Source of the DNA: Oasisia sp. SBJ-2009
Taxonomy: Eukaryota > Annelida > Polychaeta > Sabellida > Siboglinidae
Assembly (NCBI GenBank): GCA_964017155.1
Contig: OZ024856.1
Location: 44,328,878 to 44,392,877 of the forward strand
Length of the DNA: 64,000 nucleotides
Direction: 5' to 3'
Position numbers and translations under genes: made by a program. The notes below the pieces were generated by a model that saw only the letters and a list, made by a program, of their open reading frames with translations, was not told the DNA's origin and did not search any database. Below are positions 1 to 24,432 of this stretch, piece by piece; position 1 is the first letter of the stretch, and every line of letters starts with the position of its first letter.

Positions 1-424
1 TAACATGAACTATTCGGGAAGTACCCGTGGAAGGGGCAACGTAGAGCACTCGTAGGTGGGGCAACATAAAGCAGACGCTGACACAATAATACTAACGACA
101 TGACAAAAGTATAGCAATTCAAATATTACTCAACAATTATAGCTATCAGGACTACGGAAATGAACTTCACCTTATCTCCGCTCTGTGTGATTTTGAAAGT
201 TCATCTTGAACGTATTATGGTGTTACTTAACGACGCCGTGTGATCTCTAGCGCATGGTCAATATTCCTATTACGAATGTCAACTATCACTGCACTCGATT
301 CTCGACTGGTGACGTACATTTGTGCTAGAGACCTCAACGCATATTGTGCTCTAGTCAGTTAAATGCTAAAGATAAGTACACATTTCAGCATTGTCTGCTT
401 AAAGTCCGCATAGGCTACACTGAC
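1..424 (-). other. Intron 2 of the left P450 gene (partial)
   Basis: Non-coding sequence downstream of the donor at 423-424 (minus strand). It is collinear with 13310-13620 in intron 2 of the right P450 gene, including a degenerate repeat of about 30 bp around GTGGAAGGGGCAACGTAGAG at 1-75, which supports a segmental duplication rather than independent exon copies. Confidence 0.7.
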
Positions 425-1171
425 CTTTGACCAAATATTATTGAACAGATAATGTTGGAGATAGCTTTGTCGAACAGTTGTTTGGGATCAAAGGGCACGT
501 CTTGTTGAGCGTCGAATTCCGCAAGAACAATCTGCACTTCCTCTTTTATTTTCTCCTCCAGAGACGATTTACCCACGCCAAAGTCTCTCAAAGCCCTCAG
601 CGTGAACCGTCTCAGTGACTTGTGGTGGGGCCCGTGTTGCATAACGATTCCTGTGAATACGAGCAGTGGATTAGGTGGGGCATAGCGCCTAGGGAATGAA
701 TATCATCATACCAACTGGCTCTGTTTAACACTGTAATATGTCATGAATTATATTGAGTTCTGCAAATCTGACTTGTTTCGAATATGTTTTTGTTGTGTGA
801 TTAATTGTGTGCATATGCATCTGATTTGGGCGTTGTGCCTTGTAGGTGGGGAAAAGCGCCCATGGCGTAAGTACTATGCCCCATATGGAATTGCATAACA
901 AGAATACACAACTGTATTTACTGCAAATACATAATGCAGCCTACACACGAAATGAAACATGAACAATGAAATATTTTGCAACAGGAAACTGAAAGCAATT
1001 CGCTGTTGGTTACAGTGTTACGGCATGTATGATGGCGATGTGCTGTTGTATATATTCATCCAAATGAGTCGGCGTCTGTTTATATAATCACAGTCACACG
1101 CACCACACACTCACTCATTCACGCATGCATGCATTCACGCACTCACTTATTCATTCATTCATTCACGCACA

Positions 1172-1212
<41 letters not shown>

Positions 1213-1215
1213 ACA

Positions 1216-1258
<43 letters not shown>

Positions 1259-1702
1259 GCACGCACGCACGCACGCACGCACGGGCGCTATTAAAATTAT
1301 ACTTATTACAGAAACCGATTAAGATATCTAACCTTTGCCATTAGTTGTGTACTTCACTAGCGGTATAAAAGTCGGTCTGTTTGAGAAGTATTCTCCCTTT
1401 TCAACAAACGCCTCCCTGATCACTTCTTGTCCCGTCAACACAACCAAATGTCCCCGCGGGCCGAGGCGCATGTGACAGATCTCGCCATACTTCTTCGCCA
1501 GTTCCACGAAGCTCAGGTATATCTGGTCGTTGTTCCAAAACAGGTCAGCGTTGCCGATGAGCGGCCACGCCTTCGGACCTGGCGGCCAGTTGGTCGGACC
1601 GTTGGAAGAACTCAACAGCCAGAGTGCGCAGAGAAACACAACCAGGAATATCAGGACAGTCGACGTGTCGACGTACTCAACCCAGGCTGTGAACGCAGCC
1701 AT
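425..1702 (-). CDS. Cytochrome P450, CYP2-like, 5' part (exons 1-2; rest lies beyond the left edge)
   Basis: Two exons: exon 1 is 1333-1702 (ATG at 1702-1700) and exon 2 is 425-650, joined in phase 1. Exon 1 encodes a membrane anchor (residues about 11-31) followed by the hinge WPPGPK, as in microsomal family 2 P450 mono-oxygenases of the endoplasmic reticulum. Exon 2 carries the C-helix region (RRFTLRALRDFG) and the DPKQLFDKA...SIIFGQR stretch. Acceptor and donor sequences are canonical. Both exons have the same lengths (370 and 226 nt) as the complete gene at 4633-16436 and are very similar, so this is its tandem duplicate. The C-helix Trp of the usual WxxxR motif is His in both copies. I start at MAAFTAW rather than the upstream in-frame ATG because it aligns with MTTFTAW of the second copy. 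Heme-binding exons are not in the window, so functionality cannot be judged. Confidence 0.9.
651..1332 (-). other. Intron 1 of the left P450 gene, with (CA)n/(CGCA)n tract
   Basis: 682 bp. Holds a (CA)n run grading into CGCA repeats at about 1166-1282, and two copies of a short GC-rich motif (GTGGGGCATAGCGCC at 676, GTGGGGAAAAGCGCCC at 845) that belongs to a family recurring at 14.3, 14.5, 30.9 and 31.2-31.8 kb. Confidence 0.7.
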
Positions 1703-2778
1703 CTTGAAGGCTACTGCTGTCAGCGTACAATCACTTGATGTGTTTACGAGAACGATTCTGCGACTCACTTGGGGGCCGTACGATCCAAAAATAGACGTGT
1801 ATTGTCATCCACTGACCGATGCGGACTGGCTGACCTGGCCTGACGTAAGGTCTACAGAAAGCTCACCATGTGGCGCCACTGTTGTTGTTATAGTTGAGCT
1901 TCGATTATCCCGTCGCCGTGAGATGGCAGCACATTGCCTCTCCTCGTCGTCGTAGCGAGTTGAACTCGTTAGGTGAGCGAGGGTCGAACAACGAGATATA
2001 TCAGTGCAATCTAATGCCATTACCATCTTCGTATGGAATGATATTAGGGGCATAATTCCACATTGCAACATGATTGATATCTGAATCACTATTTGTTTTA
2101 AAATATAATAAAAGTAATGTAAATGTAGATATATATACGCACCAGCGTTAATTATACAATTACCATATTATTTTCATTTTCGTCGCGAATAAATATTTAT
2201 TTTGATTGATTTAAATGATTCGATTTAGCAATATTGTTCAGTTAAAACATGCACAAGTGTAAATTAAATTGTTTTGTCAAGTTCGAACCGGTGTCGTTCC
2301 GATTATAAAAGCGAGCGCAACTAACGAACACGTTTACCAACTGATTCGGGTCCCGGATTTAAAATGTTACATTAAATCTGTAACTCCTCCTTCAAGCAGC
2401 AGCATACTAGTGATATTAATGTACTACATAACATTTCCGTCTTATGTTAAATGTTTGTGGTGTATGCGTGGATTTTCGTCAGTGGGCTGCAAACGATATA
2501 ATTACTCATAAAAAGAGCTGAATGCGGCAGCGAACCCGACACTCAAGCATCCACGAAACTTCTGGCTTGAACTTTGTAACACAATTTGATTTTTGTGGAA
2601 CCGTAAGATATATAATATGTTCCCTGTGATGACTAGTGTTTGCATTAAATCGGAATATGGCACAATAATTTACATGACGCTCGTTCCGACCCAAAAACTA
2701 TCCTTGTAAACATACTCTGAAAACGTAGAAACTGACTTCACGATACCACGTGATCGCCTTCCTAGTGGGCTTCCACAG

Positions 2779-2857
2779 ATCCACGTTAGTCGCTAGAGGC
2801 GCTAATACGCAATTAGACCCTAGTTGCGTATCAGCGCCTCCAGCGACTAACGTGGAT
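2779..2857. repeat. Foldback element, 38-nt arms
   Basis: The arms 2779-2816 and 2820-2857 are reverse complements with three mismatches (core GTCGCT.GAGGCGCT), separated by three bases. A second copy, with its right arm cut short, is at 30283-30340. Confidence 0.85.
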
Positions 2858-3916
2858 TTGTTTGCATGTTTTGCTGAACGCTTGTTTAAATCATCCTTAA
2901 CTAACTATCCAGCGATAGTTTGTAAGTGTGCATGCCGTACGTGTGGTCAATAGACAGTACAGCATGCCGTAGTGTGGTCAATAGATAGAACAGCCAAAAC
3001 AACGCCATCTTCGCACTGAATTTAATCGAACGTCCCGCGACGTTTCATCCACTGTAAAGTACATTATTGTAGACATTATGCTTTCATATTGACGGACATG
3101 TTATACGATATCAATATTTAACTATGTGTGTGAAGACGTAGCAGTCTCGTATGATCCATACGGTGAGCTGTAGATGATTTTAAACATCCTTTCCGTAGAT
3201 GATTTTAAACATCCTTTCTGTCGTCGGGCCACCATCTACGTTCCATCGGTTGTAAATGTTCATTCATGTACATATTATACCTTCACATTGACGGACATGT
3301 CAGACTTTCTCCATAGTTAGCTATGTGTGGGGCTTCGGACTCATCCGAGATGAACAGGTAATTGTAGGATGATTTAATTAAACAAGCGTTCCGCAAAACG
3401 GTGCCGCATTTTACATACGTCAAGAATACGTAAAAGACGGCATAAAGACCCTATTTGTGTCAGAGCGCCCTCTGTCGGATTAGTTATTGTGGTACCTCAT
3501 TAACTTTCAGCTTTCTGCAGGAATCGCTGTGCTGACGGGTTTAAACCCAAATTTATATTACAAATGTATTTTTATTTATTTTTGAATGTTGTCAAATGCT
3601 ACATACATACTTAATCTTTATGTATATATGAAAAACGAATTTTAGGTAAAGCCTTGTTTCTATTACCTTTAATAATTACCTTTAAATGGTGCATTGTGAA
3701 GGGTATCTTAACGTATACCCTGTGAAATAGAGAGGAAACAAATGCACAGCTACAAGGTAGCAACATTTAAATATGTTCATTGCAAGAAATGCATATGAGG
3801 TGACCATACTGGCATATTTTGAGTGAGGTGGCTTAGAAAAACAGCGAGGTGGATATCATATAGCAAGGAAACACTGCAGCAATGATTCAACAAAGTGTTG
3901 AAGAAGGAAGACTAGA

Positions 3917-3919
<3 letters not shown>

Positions 3920-3995
<76 letters not shown>

Positions 3996-4115
3996 CACGT
4001 GAGTGTGAATATATGTGTGTTTGCATAAATGTGTGTGTATATATATATATATGTATGTGTATATGTGTATATATGTGTGTATGTGCGTGCGTCCGTGCGT
4101 GCGTGTGTGTATAGT
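3920..4115. repeat. (GT)n microsatellite with TATG/GTGC extensions
   Basis: About 70 bp of pure GT followed by impure TATG- and GTGC-rich repeats. The His/Thr- or Val/Cys-rich open frames across it are repeat artefacts. Confidence 0.95.
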
Positions 4116-4632
4116 TATAGCTATACAACACTATTACATTAAAACTACCATTGATCATATCACATTTAATGTGATAATATAAACCAACAACACAAATATG
4201 ATAGTTATTAGACATACTGTTGTTTTAATAACTACCTAAATATCACCTACCATAACGCAATTGAAGTTGCGTTCATTAGACTATTATGCAAACTACAGCA
4301 TATATATTGAAACACAGGCCTCAAATATGTTTTATACAATTCATGCAACTATATAACTATTATTACTTTGTATTGTTCTACAATGCAGATTATTCATATT
4401 AGATTAGTCATATTCGATACAATTTATAAACATAATTGCCATAGCTGAAACATTGAACACTGCCTGCTTCTTAACATAGAGCGTATTGTTTGTGCAAGTT
4501 GTAATCGTATTGTGCGCGTTAATTGCAGAATGCGAAATACGAATTACAAATAAAGACCCTCGTATTATTTTACCTGTCACTTGATTATTACTGCAGTCAT
4601 CTGCGAACCGAAACTGATATTGCAGCGTGTCT

Positions 4633-16436
<11,804 letters not shown>

Positions 16437-16806
16437 CTTGAACGATGGTACTGCTGATAGCGTACAATCACTTCTGATGTCGTGTGTACGAGAATGATTC
16501 CCCGCCTCGAATGCTGTCTGATCCACAAATAGACTCTTGCATAATAGACATTCACCTTCACCCACTGACCGAGCCGCGCTAAGTCAACCGGAGAGGCCCA
16601 CCATCTGAGTGCATATAAGTCCGTGTCCACATAATATTATAAGACCGTTGTAGAGGTAGTAGAGATTCGATTATCCCGTCGCCGTGAGATGGCAGCACAT
16701 TGGCGCTCCTCATCGTCGAGGCGAGTTGAACACGTTAGGTGAGCGAATGCCGGATAACGAAATATATCAGTGCAATCTAATGTCATTACCATCTTCGTGC
16801 TTTTTC

Positions 16807-16810
<4 letters not shown>

Positions 16811-16876
<66 letters not shown>
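16811..16876. repeat. (TA)n microsatellite
   Basis: About 66 bp of TA. It separates the duplicated P450 5' flank from the inverted LINE fragments. Confidence 0.97.
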
Positions 16877-16877
<1 letters not shown>

Positions 16878-16879
<2 letters not shown>

Positions 16880-17225
16880 GAAAACTGTAGGTCCTAGAAC
16901 AGAGCCTTGCGGGAGACCGTACTTTAGCTGCGATATATCCGATGTCACGTTGTCAATGCGCACACAGTATGTTCTGCCACTCAGGTATGACTGGAACCAG
17001 TCAAGTGCAACACCGCCGATACCAAATTAGCTGTTCATACGGGATAACAGAATGGAGTGATCGACAGTGTCAAAAGCTGCGGATAGATCTAATAACACGA
17101 GTTATCTTGCCGCAGTTCATGGCGTGCATCAGATCGTTATGGACGTTTAGCAGTGCGGTTTCTACGTTGTGGTATGCACGATAGGCCGACTGGAATACAT
17201 CGATGATATTATTGTTGGCGAGGAA
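16878..17225 (-). pseudogene. LINE reverse-transcriptase fragment, inverted arm
   Basis: On the minus strand it reads, with breaks, as the RT segment FLANN...FQSAYRAYHN.ETALLNVH and LLDLSAAFDTVDHS followed by a stop after RMNS. It is the reverse complement of 17351-17696 at roughly 95% identity by eye and belongs to the CR1/L2-like group. Confidence 0.8.
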
Positions 17226-17271
17226 TGTAGAGAGTTGTTTGGCTACCACCCGTTCCAGTGTCTTAATTACT

Positions 17272-17272
<1 letters not shown>

Positions 17273-17350
<78 letters not shown>
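17273..17350. repeat. (TA)n spacer of the RT palindrome
   Basis: About 78 bp of TA lying exactly between the two inverted RT arms. Confidence 0.95.
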
Positions 17351-17353
<3 letters not shown>

Positions 17354-18822
17354 CTCGCCAACAATAATGTCACCGATGTATTCCAGTCGGCCTATCGTGC
17401 ATACCACAACATAGAAACCGCACTGCTAAACGTTCATAACGATCTGATGCAGGCCACGAACTGCGGCAAGATAACTCGTGTTATTAGATCTATCCGCAGC
17501 TTTTGACACTGTCGATCAATCCATTCTGTTATCCCGTATGAACAGCTAATTTGGTATCGGCGGTGTTGCCCTTGACTGGTTCCAGTCATACCTGAGTGGC
17601 AGAACATACTGTGTGCGCTTTGACAACGTGACATCGGTTACATCGCAGCTAAATACGGTCTCCCGCAAGGCTCTGTTCTAGGACCTATAGTTTTCCATGT
17701 ACACCTCACCCACGGCTGATGTCATCCGGAAGCATGGCCTGAAATATCATTGTTACGCAGACGATGCTCAAAATACATTTCAGTCGATCCTACACAGTCA
17801 AGCGTTAATGACGCAATACAGCAAATTGAAGCCTGTCTTGACGAACTACGTCAATGGATGTCGCAGAGTTGCCTGAAGCTGAACAAAGCAAAAACATAAT
17901 ATATTGTGGTTTGATCCAAACAACAGCGATCAAAAGTCAACATCATACAAATCAGAGTGGGCGACACCATAGTCATTCCTACCGACAGTGTCACGAACCT
18001 CGGCGTTATCGTTGACAAGAACCTGTCGATGGGAAAACACATCGCGAAAGTGTCCAGAGCTGTGTGTGTATCGAATAGAAATATTGGAATGATTCGAAAG
18101 CATATTATTCAGCCGGTTGCGGCACTGCTCACTCACGTGCTCATTACATCTAGACTGGACACGTGCAACTCACTGCTTCACGGCCTCAACAAAACGCAGC
18201 TAAAACGACTACAAAAGCGATTACAAAACACTGCTGCCAGACTTGTCACGCTCTCCAGGAAATGTGCTCACATCACACCCATCCTCAAACAACTACACTG
18301 GCTACCAATCGAACAAAGAATCATCTTCAAAATCTCCATGTTTGTGTTCAAGACGATCCACGGTGTCTCGCCTACTTACTTGTGCAGCTTGTTAAACCGT
18401 ACGAACCATTCCGTGGAAATATGCGCTCTGCAAACAAGCTATTACTAACAGAACACAACTCCCAAAACTCGTGGGGAGCGCGATCGTTCACCGTGTCCGC
18501 AGCAAAGGCCTGGAATACACTTCCAAACAACATCAGAGCCAGCGCAACAGTCTGTGTCTTCAAGACAGCCTTGAAGACACATCTTTTTAAAGCTTACTAT
18601 GAGTGATACATGTGAACTTTCCATTGGACATGTTTCCGGACTGTATACATTTTATGACACTTACTCATTTTTTTTATTATTATTATTGTATATACATTTT
18701 TAGAAACTTGCTTTATTGGCATTAATAGTATTGTTTTAACATGATGTTTTATATGTAAAAGCGCCATGAGCGCCACTACGTGGCGGATACCGGCGCTATG
18801 CAAATTGCCATTATTATTATAT
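17351..18822 (+). pseudogene. CR1/L2-like LINE, degenerate 3' half
   Basis: RT palm motifs are visible (LLDLSAAFDTVDQSILL, then DWFQSYLSGR, then GLPQGSVLGP-like sequence out of frame). A longer clean frame, 17957-18448, encodes the thumb and C-terminal region (NLGVIVDKNLSM..., ITSRLDTCNSLL, LHWLPIEQRI). The typical end, ARSFTVSAAKAWNTLP...FKTALKTHLFKAYYE, follows in another frame after a shift near 18390. The 3' tail ends in ATT repeats at about 18810. Many stops and shifts make it non-functional. Confidence 0.85.
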
Positions 18823-18823
18823 A

Positions 18824-18889
<66 letters not shown>

Positions 18890-18899
18890 GCGTGCGCGC

Positions 18900-18930
<31 letters not shown>
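18823..18930. repeat. (GT)n/(GTGC)n microsatellite
   Basis: GT repeats interrupted by a GTGC block, starting right at the ATT tail of the LINE. Confidence 0.95.
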
Positions 18931-18933
<3 letters not shown>

Positions 18934-20676
18934 ACATTTATGCATGCCTGTATACATACATATGTAACAAACATACGTGCCTAATACGTGCGCAACGTAC
19001 GTACATAACACACGTATGTAACACATATGCATAAACGTATATTCGTAGACACATACACATGTCCCTATACACAACATTTGTGTAGATTTGCAATGGCTCT
19101 TAAATATTCGGTTTTTAGTGTTTGGACTACCTTAGTTCAGGAAAACTTTCCAGAATATGGTGTGGAGAATACGGCATGTATTTATTTTTAATTTGCTAGT
19201 TGTAATCTCCCTACCTATGCGATGCATGGCTTCGGCTTTTAGTCAATTAACTTTGAATTATTTGTTGCCAACAGCATGATATGTAGACATTATACAACAC
19301 AACATAGTTCGTTTTAAAAACAGTATCATGGTACATACGGATGAGCAAGTCGTTGTCTGCTGACGACACACATCGCCTGCCGGATTGTTTGTGTGATAGA
19401 AAATATGCCTGCCTTTATCATTGAAAAAACGTCCACTACTATTTAAATTATTACTAAATCAGTATGTCTATGTCATTCGCTCGATATCGCTCAAAACTAC
19501 CCCACCTCAAAATATGAGTCTAATAAATGTTATAACCATGATGAATAGGTTATTAGAGGAGCACGGCATTGTGCCAGTGGAAAACATCTTTATGATGAGA
19601 AGCACCTCATGTCACCATGGAGGGGGCGGAGTATGTTATCCACACTACGACGGGTGGAGACTTGTCCTTGTCGCTGTCACCAGGGATCAGTTGGAGGAAG
19701 ACTCATGTGAAACCAAACTCCAGAAATGGCCGTTATTAACTATTTGAGACAATCGTTTAAAATGATCAGGTGTAAACTATCGAAGAGTAAAAATATGTAT
19801 GCTGTGTTACATTGCTGAACAAAGGACGTGTTCAGTTCATATCAAGCTGCAGTAGAATATGAAAATAGTAGATAAGTTTAATTTATCGAAGAGGTCACTG
19901 CTATGGTTAATTGCTTAGGTCTACCAAAGTAACATATGATTATAACAGTAAGGACATTAGTAGAAAACGTTGTATATTCTTCTAATTAACAGATTGTATA
20001 AACTTGTTACATGCTCAAAAACAAAACACACACACAGCGGATAAACGAAATACTATAACGTGTATATTAATTACACAATGTGCATGCATACGCGCTCGGT
20101 ATCCAGCCACACGTACGGACACACAACTTCAAAGCGATCCCAAAGAGGGCTACTTGACGTTTTGAATCAACACCTTTGAAAGCAAGATTTGACTTTTAAG
20201 TAAGAAAGGTAATGCTATTCTATAATTTGCATAGTTACCTTTTGACATAACAATACATATCGAATATATGTGTATAATCTTGAATGTCTTTATTATCAAC
20301 TAGTTGAGCATTTGCGACACTTTCGTTGAGGAAACATTATTTTCACGTTGTGCACGTGACGTTTCGTTGTATACGTGTCCACTCTGTAATAAATACTGCT
20401 AAAAACAGTTGTCATGCTGTTCGCTGTGGTCCTTGCTGTATATGTATAAGCGTAATACGTTTATTTGACAGTTCAATACTAAAACACTTATAATTTACAA
20501 TGCTTACCGATTGTTTTGTTAATGTTTGTGGAATATAGAGCTCTGTAAATATGTATCGATATTAATGCGCAGGATTGATTTCAGATGGCAGGGCTTGTTA
20601 TCTGCTGGGTATGTTTCTATTTCCATGTAGTATTCACCACGTAACATAAAAAGCCAATAACTGGGGCGGTGCGCTC
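18931..20676. other. Intergenic, nothing recognised
   Basis: AT-rich sequence with short TACGTA/ATAC runs near 18940-19060. I see no supported gene; the short open frame at 19421-19747 has no family resemblance I know. Confidence 0.5.
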
Positions 20677-21290
20677 ATGGAAGTTGCACGAAGCACACCG
20701 TACGCCAGAGGACATGCGCTAGATGGTGGACCTCGTGGTCGCAGTATTTCAACTACAGCCGACTACGCCGGTTACGGGAACTCCTCCGGTAGAGTCCAGT
20801 TCCTGGGTTGTCACGAAAAGGGAATTATGACATATCATGCAGTGGTGTGTCCCCAGCTGGGTGTACTGGTGGTCGTAAGACGTGCTGCTACGGATCATGC
20901 TGCTTCTATCATGACCAGTTTGTTCTTGGATGCCAAGACTGGACGAAACAGGTACAACATACGGCAGTTCCGGTTCCTTAGCTAAGCCATCAGACATCAC
21001 GGGGAGTAGCAGGCGTAGACCCTCATTTCCAGAAGTTCCAGGGCGCATCAGGGCTTTGATGCAATGTACTATTATGAGAAGAATAACGTGGCATACATGA
21101 TGGCACAGTTCCAGTTAACTCCTTTCACCCAGTGGTAGGGAAAATGACTGCACTGGTGGACATCTTCATGCCTTATGTCCATGTATTGTATACCACCGGA
21201 GGAAGGAAGCGGGCTCAGTACATCCTGGCCGATGGTCTTTGCGATGATATCGTTTTTACTCACCGCCGTTTCATGAAAAGTTAGATTTGA
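20677..21290 (+). other. Possible degenerate coding remnant, unidentified
   Basis: An open frame at 20677-20985 is followed by protein-like stretches in shifted frames on the same strand (FDAMYYYEKNNVAYMMAQFQ near 21055-21115; MTALVDIFMPYVHVLYTTGG near 21145-21205). Base composition is more GC-rich than the surroundings. I do not recognise the family; the overlapping minus-strand frames look less protein-like. Confidence 0.25.
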
Positions 21291-21474
21291 CTAGTGGTGA
21301 TATAAACTCATAAACCATACATGCTTGTAGTAGATAGAATCTATTCTCACACGGATTAAATATATGTTTGGGTTATGAAACCAGTCACATACAGAGCGAA
21401 TACGTCTCGTACAGAACGATCGATATGTCGGAACTATGTTAAAAACTAAATGAACAATAGAAATGTGCATCTAG

Positions 21475-21801
21475 TCAATTAATTACCGGGTTCATCCTGC
21501 AAATGACGGCGACGTTAGCGCCGCGCTCCCCACTTGTCATCCTCACCAACTGACGCACTCCTTTCGTGGCAACAATCTTGCCGGGCGTTTGCACATTTGT
21601 AATCCCGGATTCGTCCATGTCCCATATCCGTGCTGACGTGTACGTAGACATCTCCAATTGTGATCTGTACAGATCGAAGAATTGGCGAAACTTCGGTCGA
21701 TTGAAGCCGACAGCTCGCGCAATGTTGGTGCCTTCTGGGCGCCGGATTGCGAAATCTTCGTGTCGTTTAAAGAATCCGCGTAACCAGTCGCATCCCAGCA
21801 A
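21475..21801 (-). pseudogene. Pogo/Tigger-like (CENP-B type) transposase fragment
   Basis: The 108-codon frame reads DWLRGFFKRHEDFAIRRPEG, then ARAVGFNRPKF..FF, then RIWDMDESGITNVQTPGKIV and SGERGANVAVI. This matches the junction of the CENP-B-type DNA-binding domain and the start of the DDE domain (first catalytic Asp in WDMDE). Nothing downstream of the CRMN motif follows in frame, so it is a fragment. Confidence 0.8.
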
Positions 21802-21955
21802 ACAAAATGACGTTGTACTGACGTTGCCGCGAAGTCACGTTTTTGTCACGATGACGTTGCGAAATGACGTCGCTACGACGTCATGGTATGGACTCCCAAT
21901 GACGTCGCGACGACGTTGCGAAATGACGTTGTGAAATGACGTTCCCACGACCAAA
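21800..21955. repeat. TGACGT-rich repeat cluster
   Basis: About ten copies of TGACGT/GACGTC/GACGTTGCGA within 150 bp (for example TGACGTCGCGACGACG), directly beside the pogo fragment; it starts CCCAGCAAACAAAATGACG. Confidence 0.75.
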
Positions 21956-23649
21956 ACGGAACCTATTGGTGATCTTTCAGCAACCATTACGCAGCCTATA
22001 AATGACCCTCCCACAACCTATTTGGAACCTTCCTGCAACCATTACATAACCTTCTATGCATCTTCCAACACCTTTTGCATGATCGCCCACCCTCTATTTC
22101 CCTCATCTATAATCTTTTTAGGATTTTTATATGAGAATGTGAATTACATGAAACAATCATTGCCATTTGAAAAGAAATTTTATTTTTACTGAAATTATAC
22201 ATAAATCGATTGATGTCTTCTTCGTCTCCTGTGGGCAAGTCTCTGATTCACTGATCTTCATCTGCTTCGTCTAACGACAGTGATAATCGTGACGCTGCTG
22301 GCACTGCCCTTATTGAAGTACAATTCTGCAAATAAGGCACTACGATTAGTTTATTACACTAACAAGTAATTACCATTTAAAACGAGTTGGTAAGCCAGAA
22401 ATCTGAGGAATATCTCAATATGTCCAAACTACATTTTTACGTTTCAGATGACGTCGAGAAAAAATACTGGCATAAGCTAGTCAATAGTGTCGCGCCATAT
22501 CTTCTATGAATGTGTACTCATAGAGACATCTCATAATTTCCAAACTCTGAGAATACATTTAAAAAGATAAACACAAATCAAGATATAATGTTTAATGTTG
22601 TCTGCATATTATTATTATATATCAATTTATTGCTAGACAGGTTGAACATCACACAACAAGGAATTGATATGTCATTTTGATGATTGCCAACTGGTTCAGT
22701 AATTTTATACTTCTAAGGTACGATTTCCATTTTATAATCATACCGTTTTGTTAAGTAGAAGAAGGCTCCATTATTTGATATTATTTTGGATGGATGTTTT
22801 AAAGATTATTTAGTTTTACATAGGGTTTCTTTTTACATGGAGAATTGCTTTCAGCAAGCACTTCATGATGCTACATTTGACCCCAGTACTTACTTACTTA
22901 TTCTGAGTTATTCATGCCTGTTTGCTCGCAGGGAGCATAGGCATCGACAACAGAACGCCACTGTTGTCTGTCAGTGGGCATCCTCTCCATCTAACTCCTC
23001 CCTTTTGTTCCTCTTTCTGTGTTTCTTTGTCAGGTGTTCCTTAGCCTTCCTCTGTGCTTCTTCCCTGGGGACTTGACAGGGGAGTTGACCTCACTGTTTA
23101 GTGCCTTAGTGGCCTAGATTGTTTGCACTCTAGCTGCTGGTCATGGAACTTGCATAGCATACAGTGTTAGTGAATGTCAGACAACTCGGCCCACCGACAA
23201 CTCGGCCTACCGACGTCTCGGCCCACCAGTGTTAGTCATGTTTATTCAGATACTGTGTTCTGTTTATGATGCTTAATCTACGCTATTAGGTTACTATGCC
23301 ATATTAAGTATTTAGAAACATAATGTATTCTATTAATGAAGTTAGCTGGTCAGTACAATACACTGCCCAGTGGCTACTTATGCCACAATGATTAATAACC
23401 CTACGGGATTAAACTGGGTAGGATGTGGGGCATATTACCTAGAGATTGACACTTGAAAAGTTGGTGGAAGCCAGACTTGATAGTGCAGTAATAGAGTATA
23501 AACACTGGCCAAATGTTGGCTTAACTTGTCATGGAATATGTATCCTGCATATTTATTAGATTGGAATTGAATGTGATATAATAGGAAGTATTATAGTCTA
23601 GGTGTAGCAAGACTATGTGTTCTGGTCAATACTCAAATTGTTGTTAAGA
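21956..23649. other. Intergenic with a short LINE 3' fragment
   Basis: On the minus strand at about 22925-23060 the sequence reads MERMPTDRQQWRSVVDAYAP, which resembles the C-terminal end of some RTE/L1-like LINE proteins. A 16-bp unit (CCGACAACTCGGCCCA) is repeated three times at 23175-23225. Nothing else was recognised. Confidence 0.4.
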
Positions 23650-23779
<130 letters not shown>

Positions 23780-23921
23780 GAAGCAAGTTGAACAAAATTA
23801 AGTAAAATGATGCACTGATTAGTAATTAAGTAGCTAGAATGCTGAATGATGGGGATAGAATAATGGCGGCACTCAGTGCCATCCAATCATACATATGCAA
23901 GTTTGTAAAATCATTAATACC

Positions 23922-24059
<138 letters not shown>

Positions 24060-24222
24060 ATGGCATCATCCTCTCTCATATCAGGGTCATACATCATTTA
24101 AATGGTATGTTTTAATATTTGGGCAATGGTTGTTCAAGCGTTTCAAATCCCCAATAATGTTAAACATTACTGCCTATATGCATGCCTTAAAACTTGTCTG
24201 GGACGCACTGCTTATCTGGACG

Positions 24223-24309
24223 AGTCCACTATTATAAAACAGGGGTCTAGTAATGCGGGTTACACAGACCATAGCCCACTACTAAACCCGTATTTTATAA
24301 TAGTGGACT
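24223..24309. repeat. Inverted repeat, 17-nt perfect terminal arms
   Basis: AGTCCACTATTATAAAA at 24223 is reverse-complemented at 24293-24309, and the homology extends inward with mismatches (GGTCTAGTAATGCGGG versus CCCGTATT region). A miniature foldback. Confidence 0.75.
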
Positions 24310-24432
24310 GGTCTAAATAAGCTGTGCCCCCGAAAGATGCCCAGATCCCTTGTCTATTACGTAGTGTATGTATAGTACGTTAAGGGCACTCGTTTCCTCA
24401 AAGTTTCCATACATTTCACAACAACGTAATTA

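Larger units (their letters stand above)
1703..4632. other. Intergenic region between the two P450 genes
   Basis: No gene recognised. 1703-2036 is the 5' flank of the left P450 and matches 16437-16798 upstream of the right one, so the promoter region was duplicated too. The rest holds a foldback element (2779-2857), short tandem duplications at 2930-2990 (TGTGGTCAATAGA) and 3168-3220 (GTAGATGATTTTAAACATCC), and a long (GT)n tract with flanking TATG repeats (3920-4115). Confidence 0.6.
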
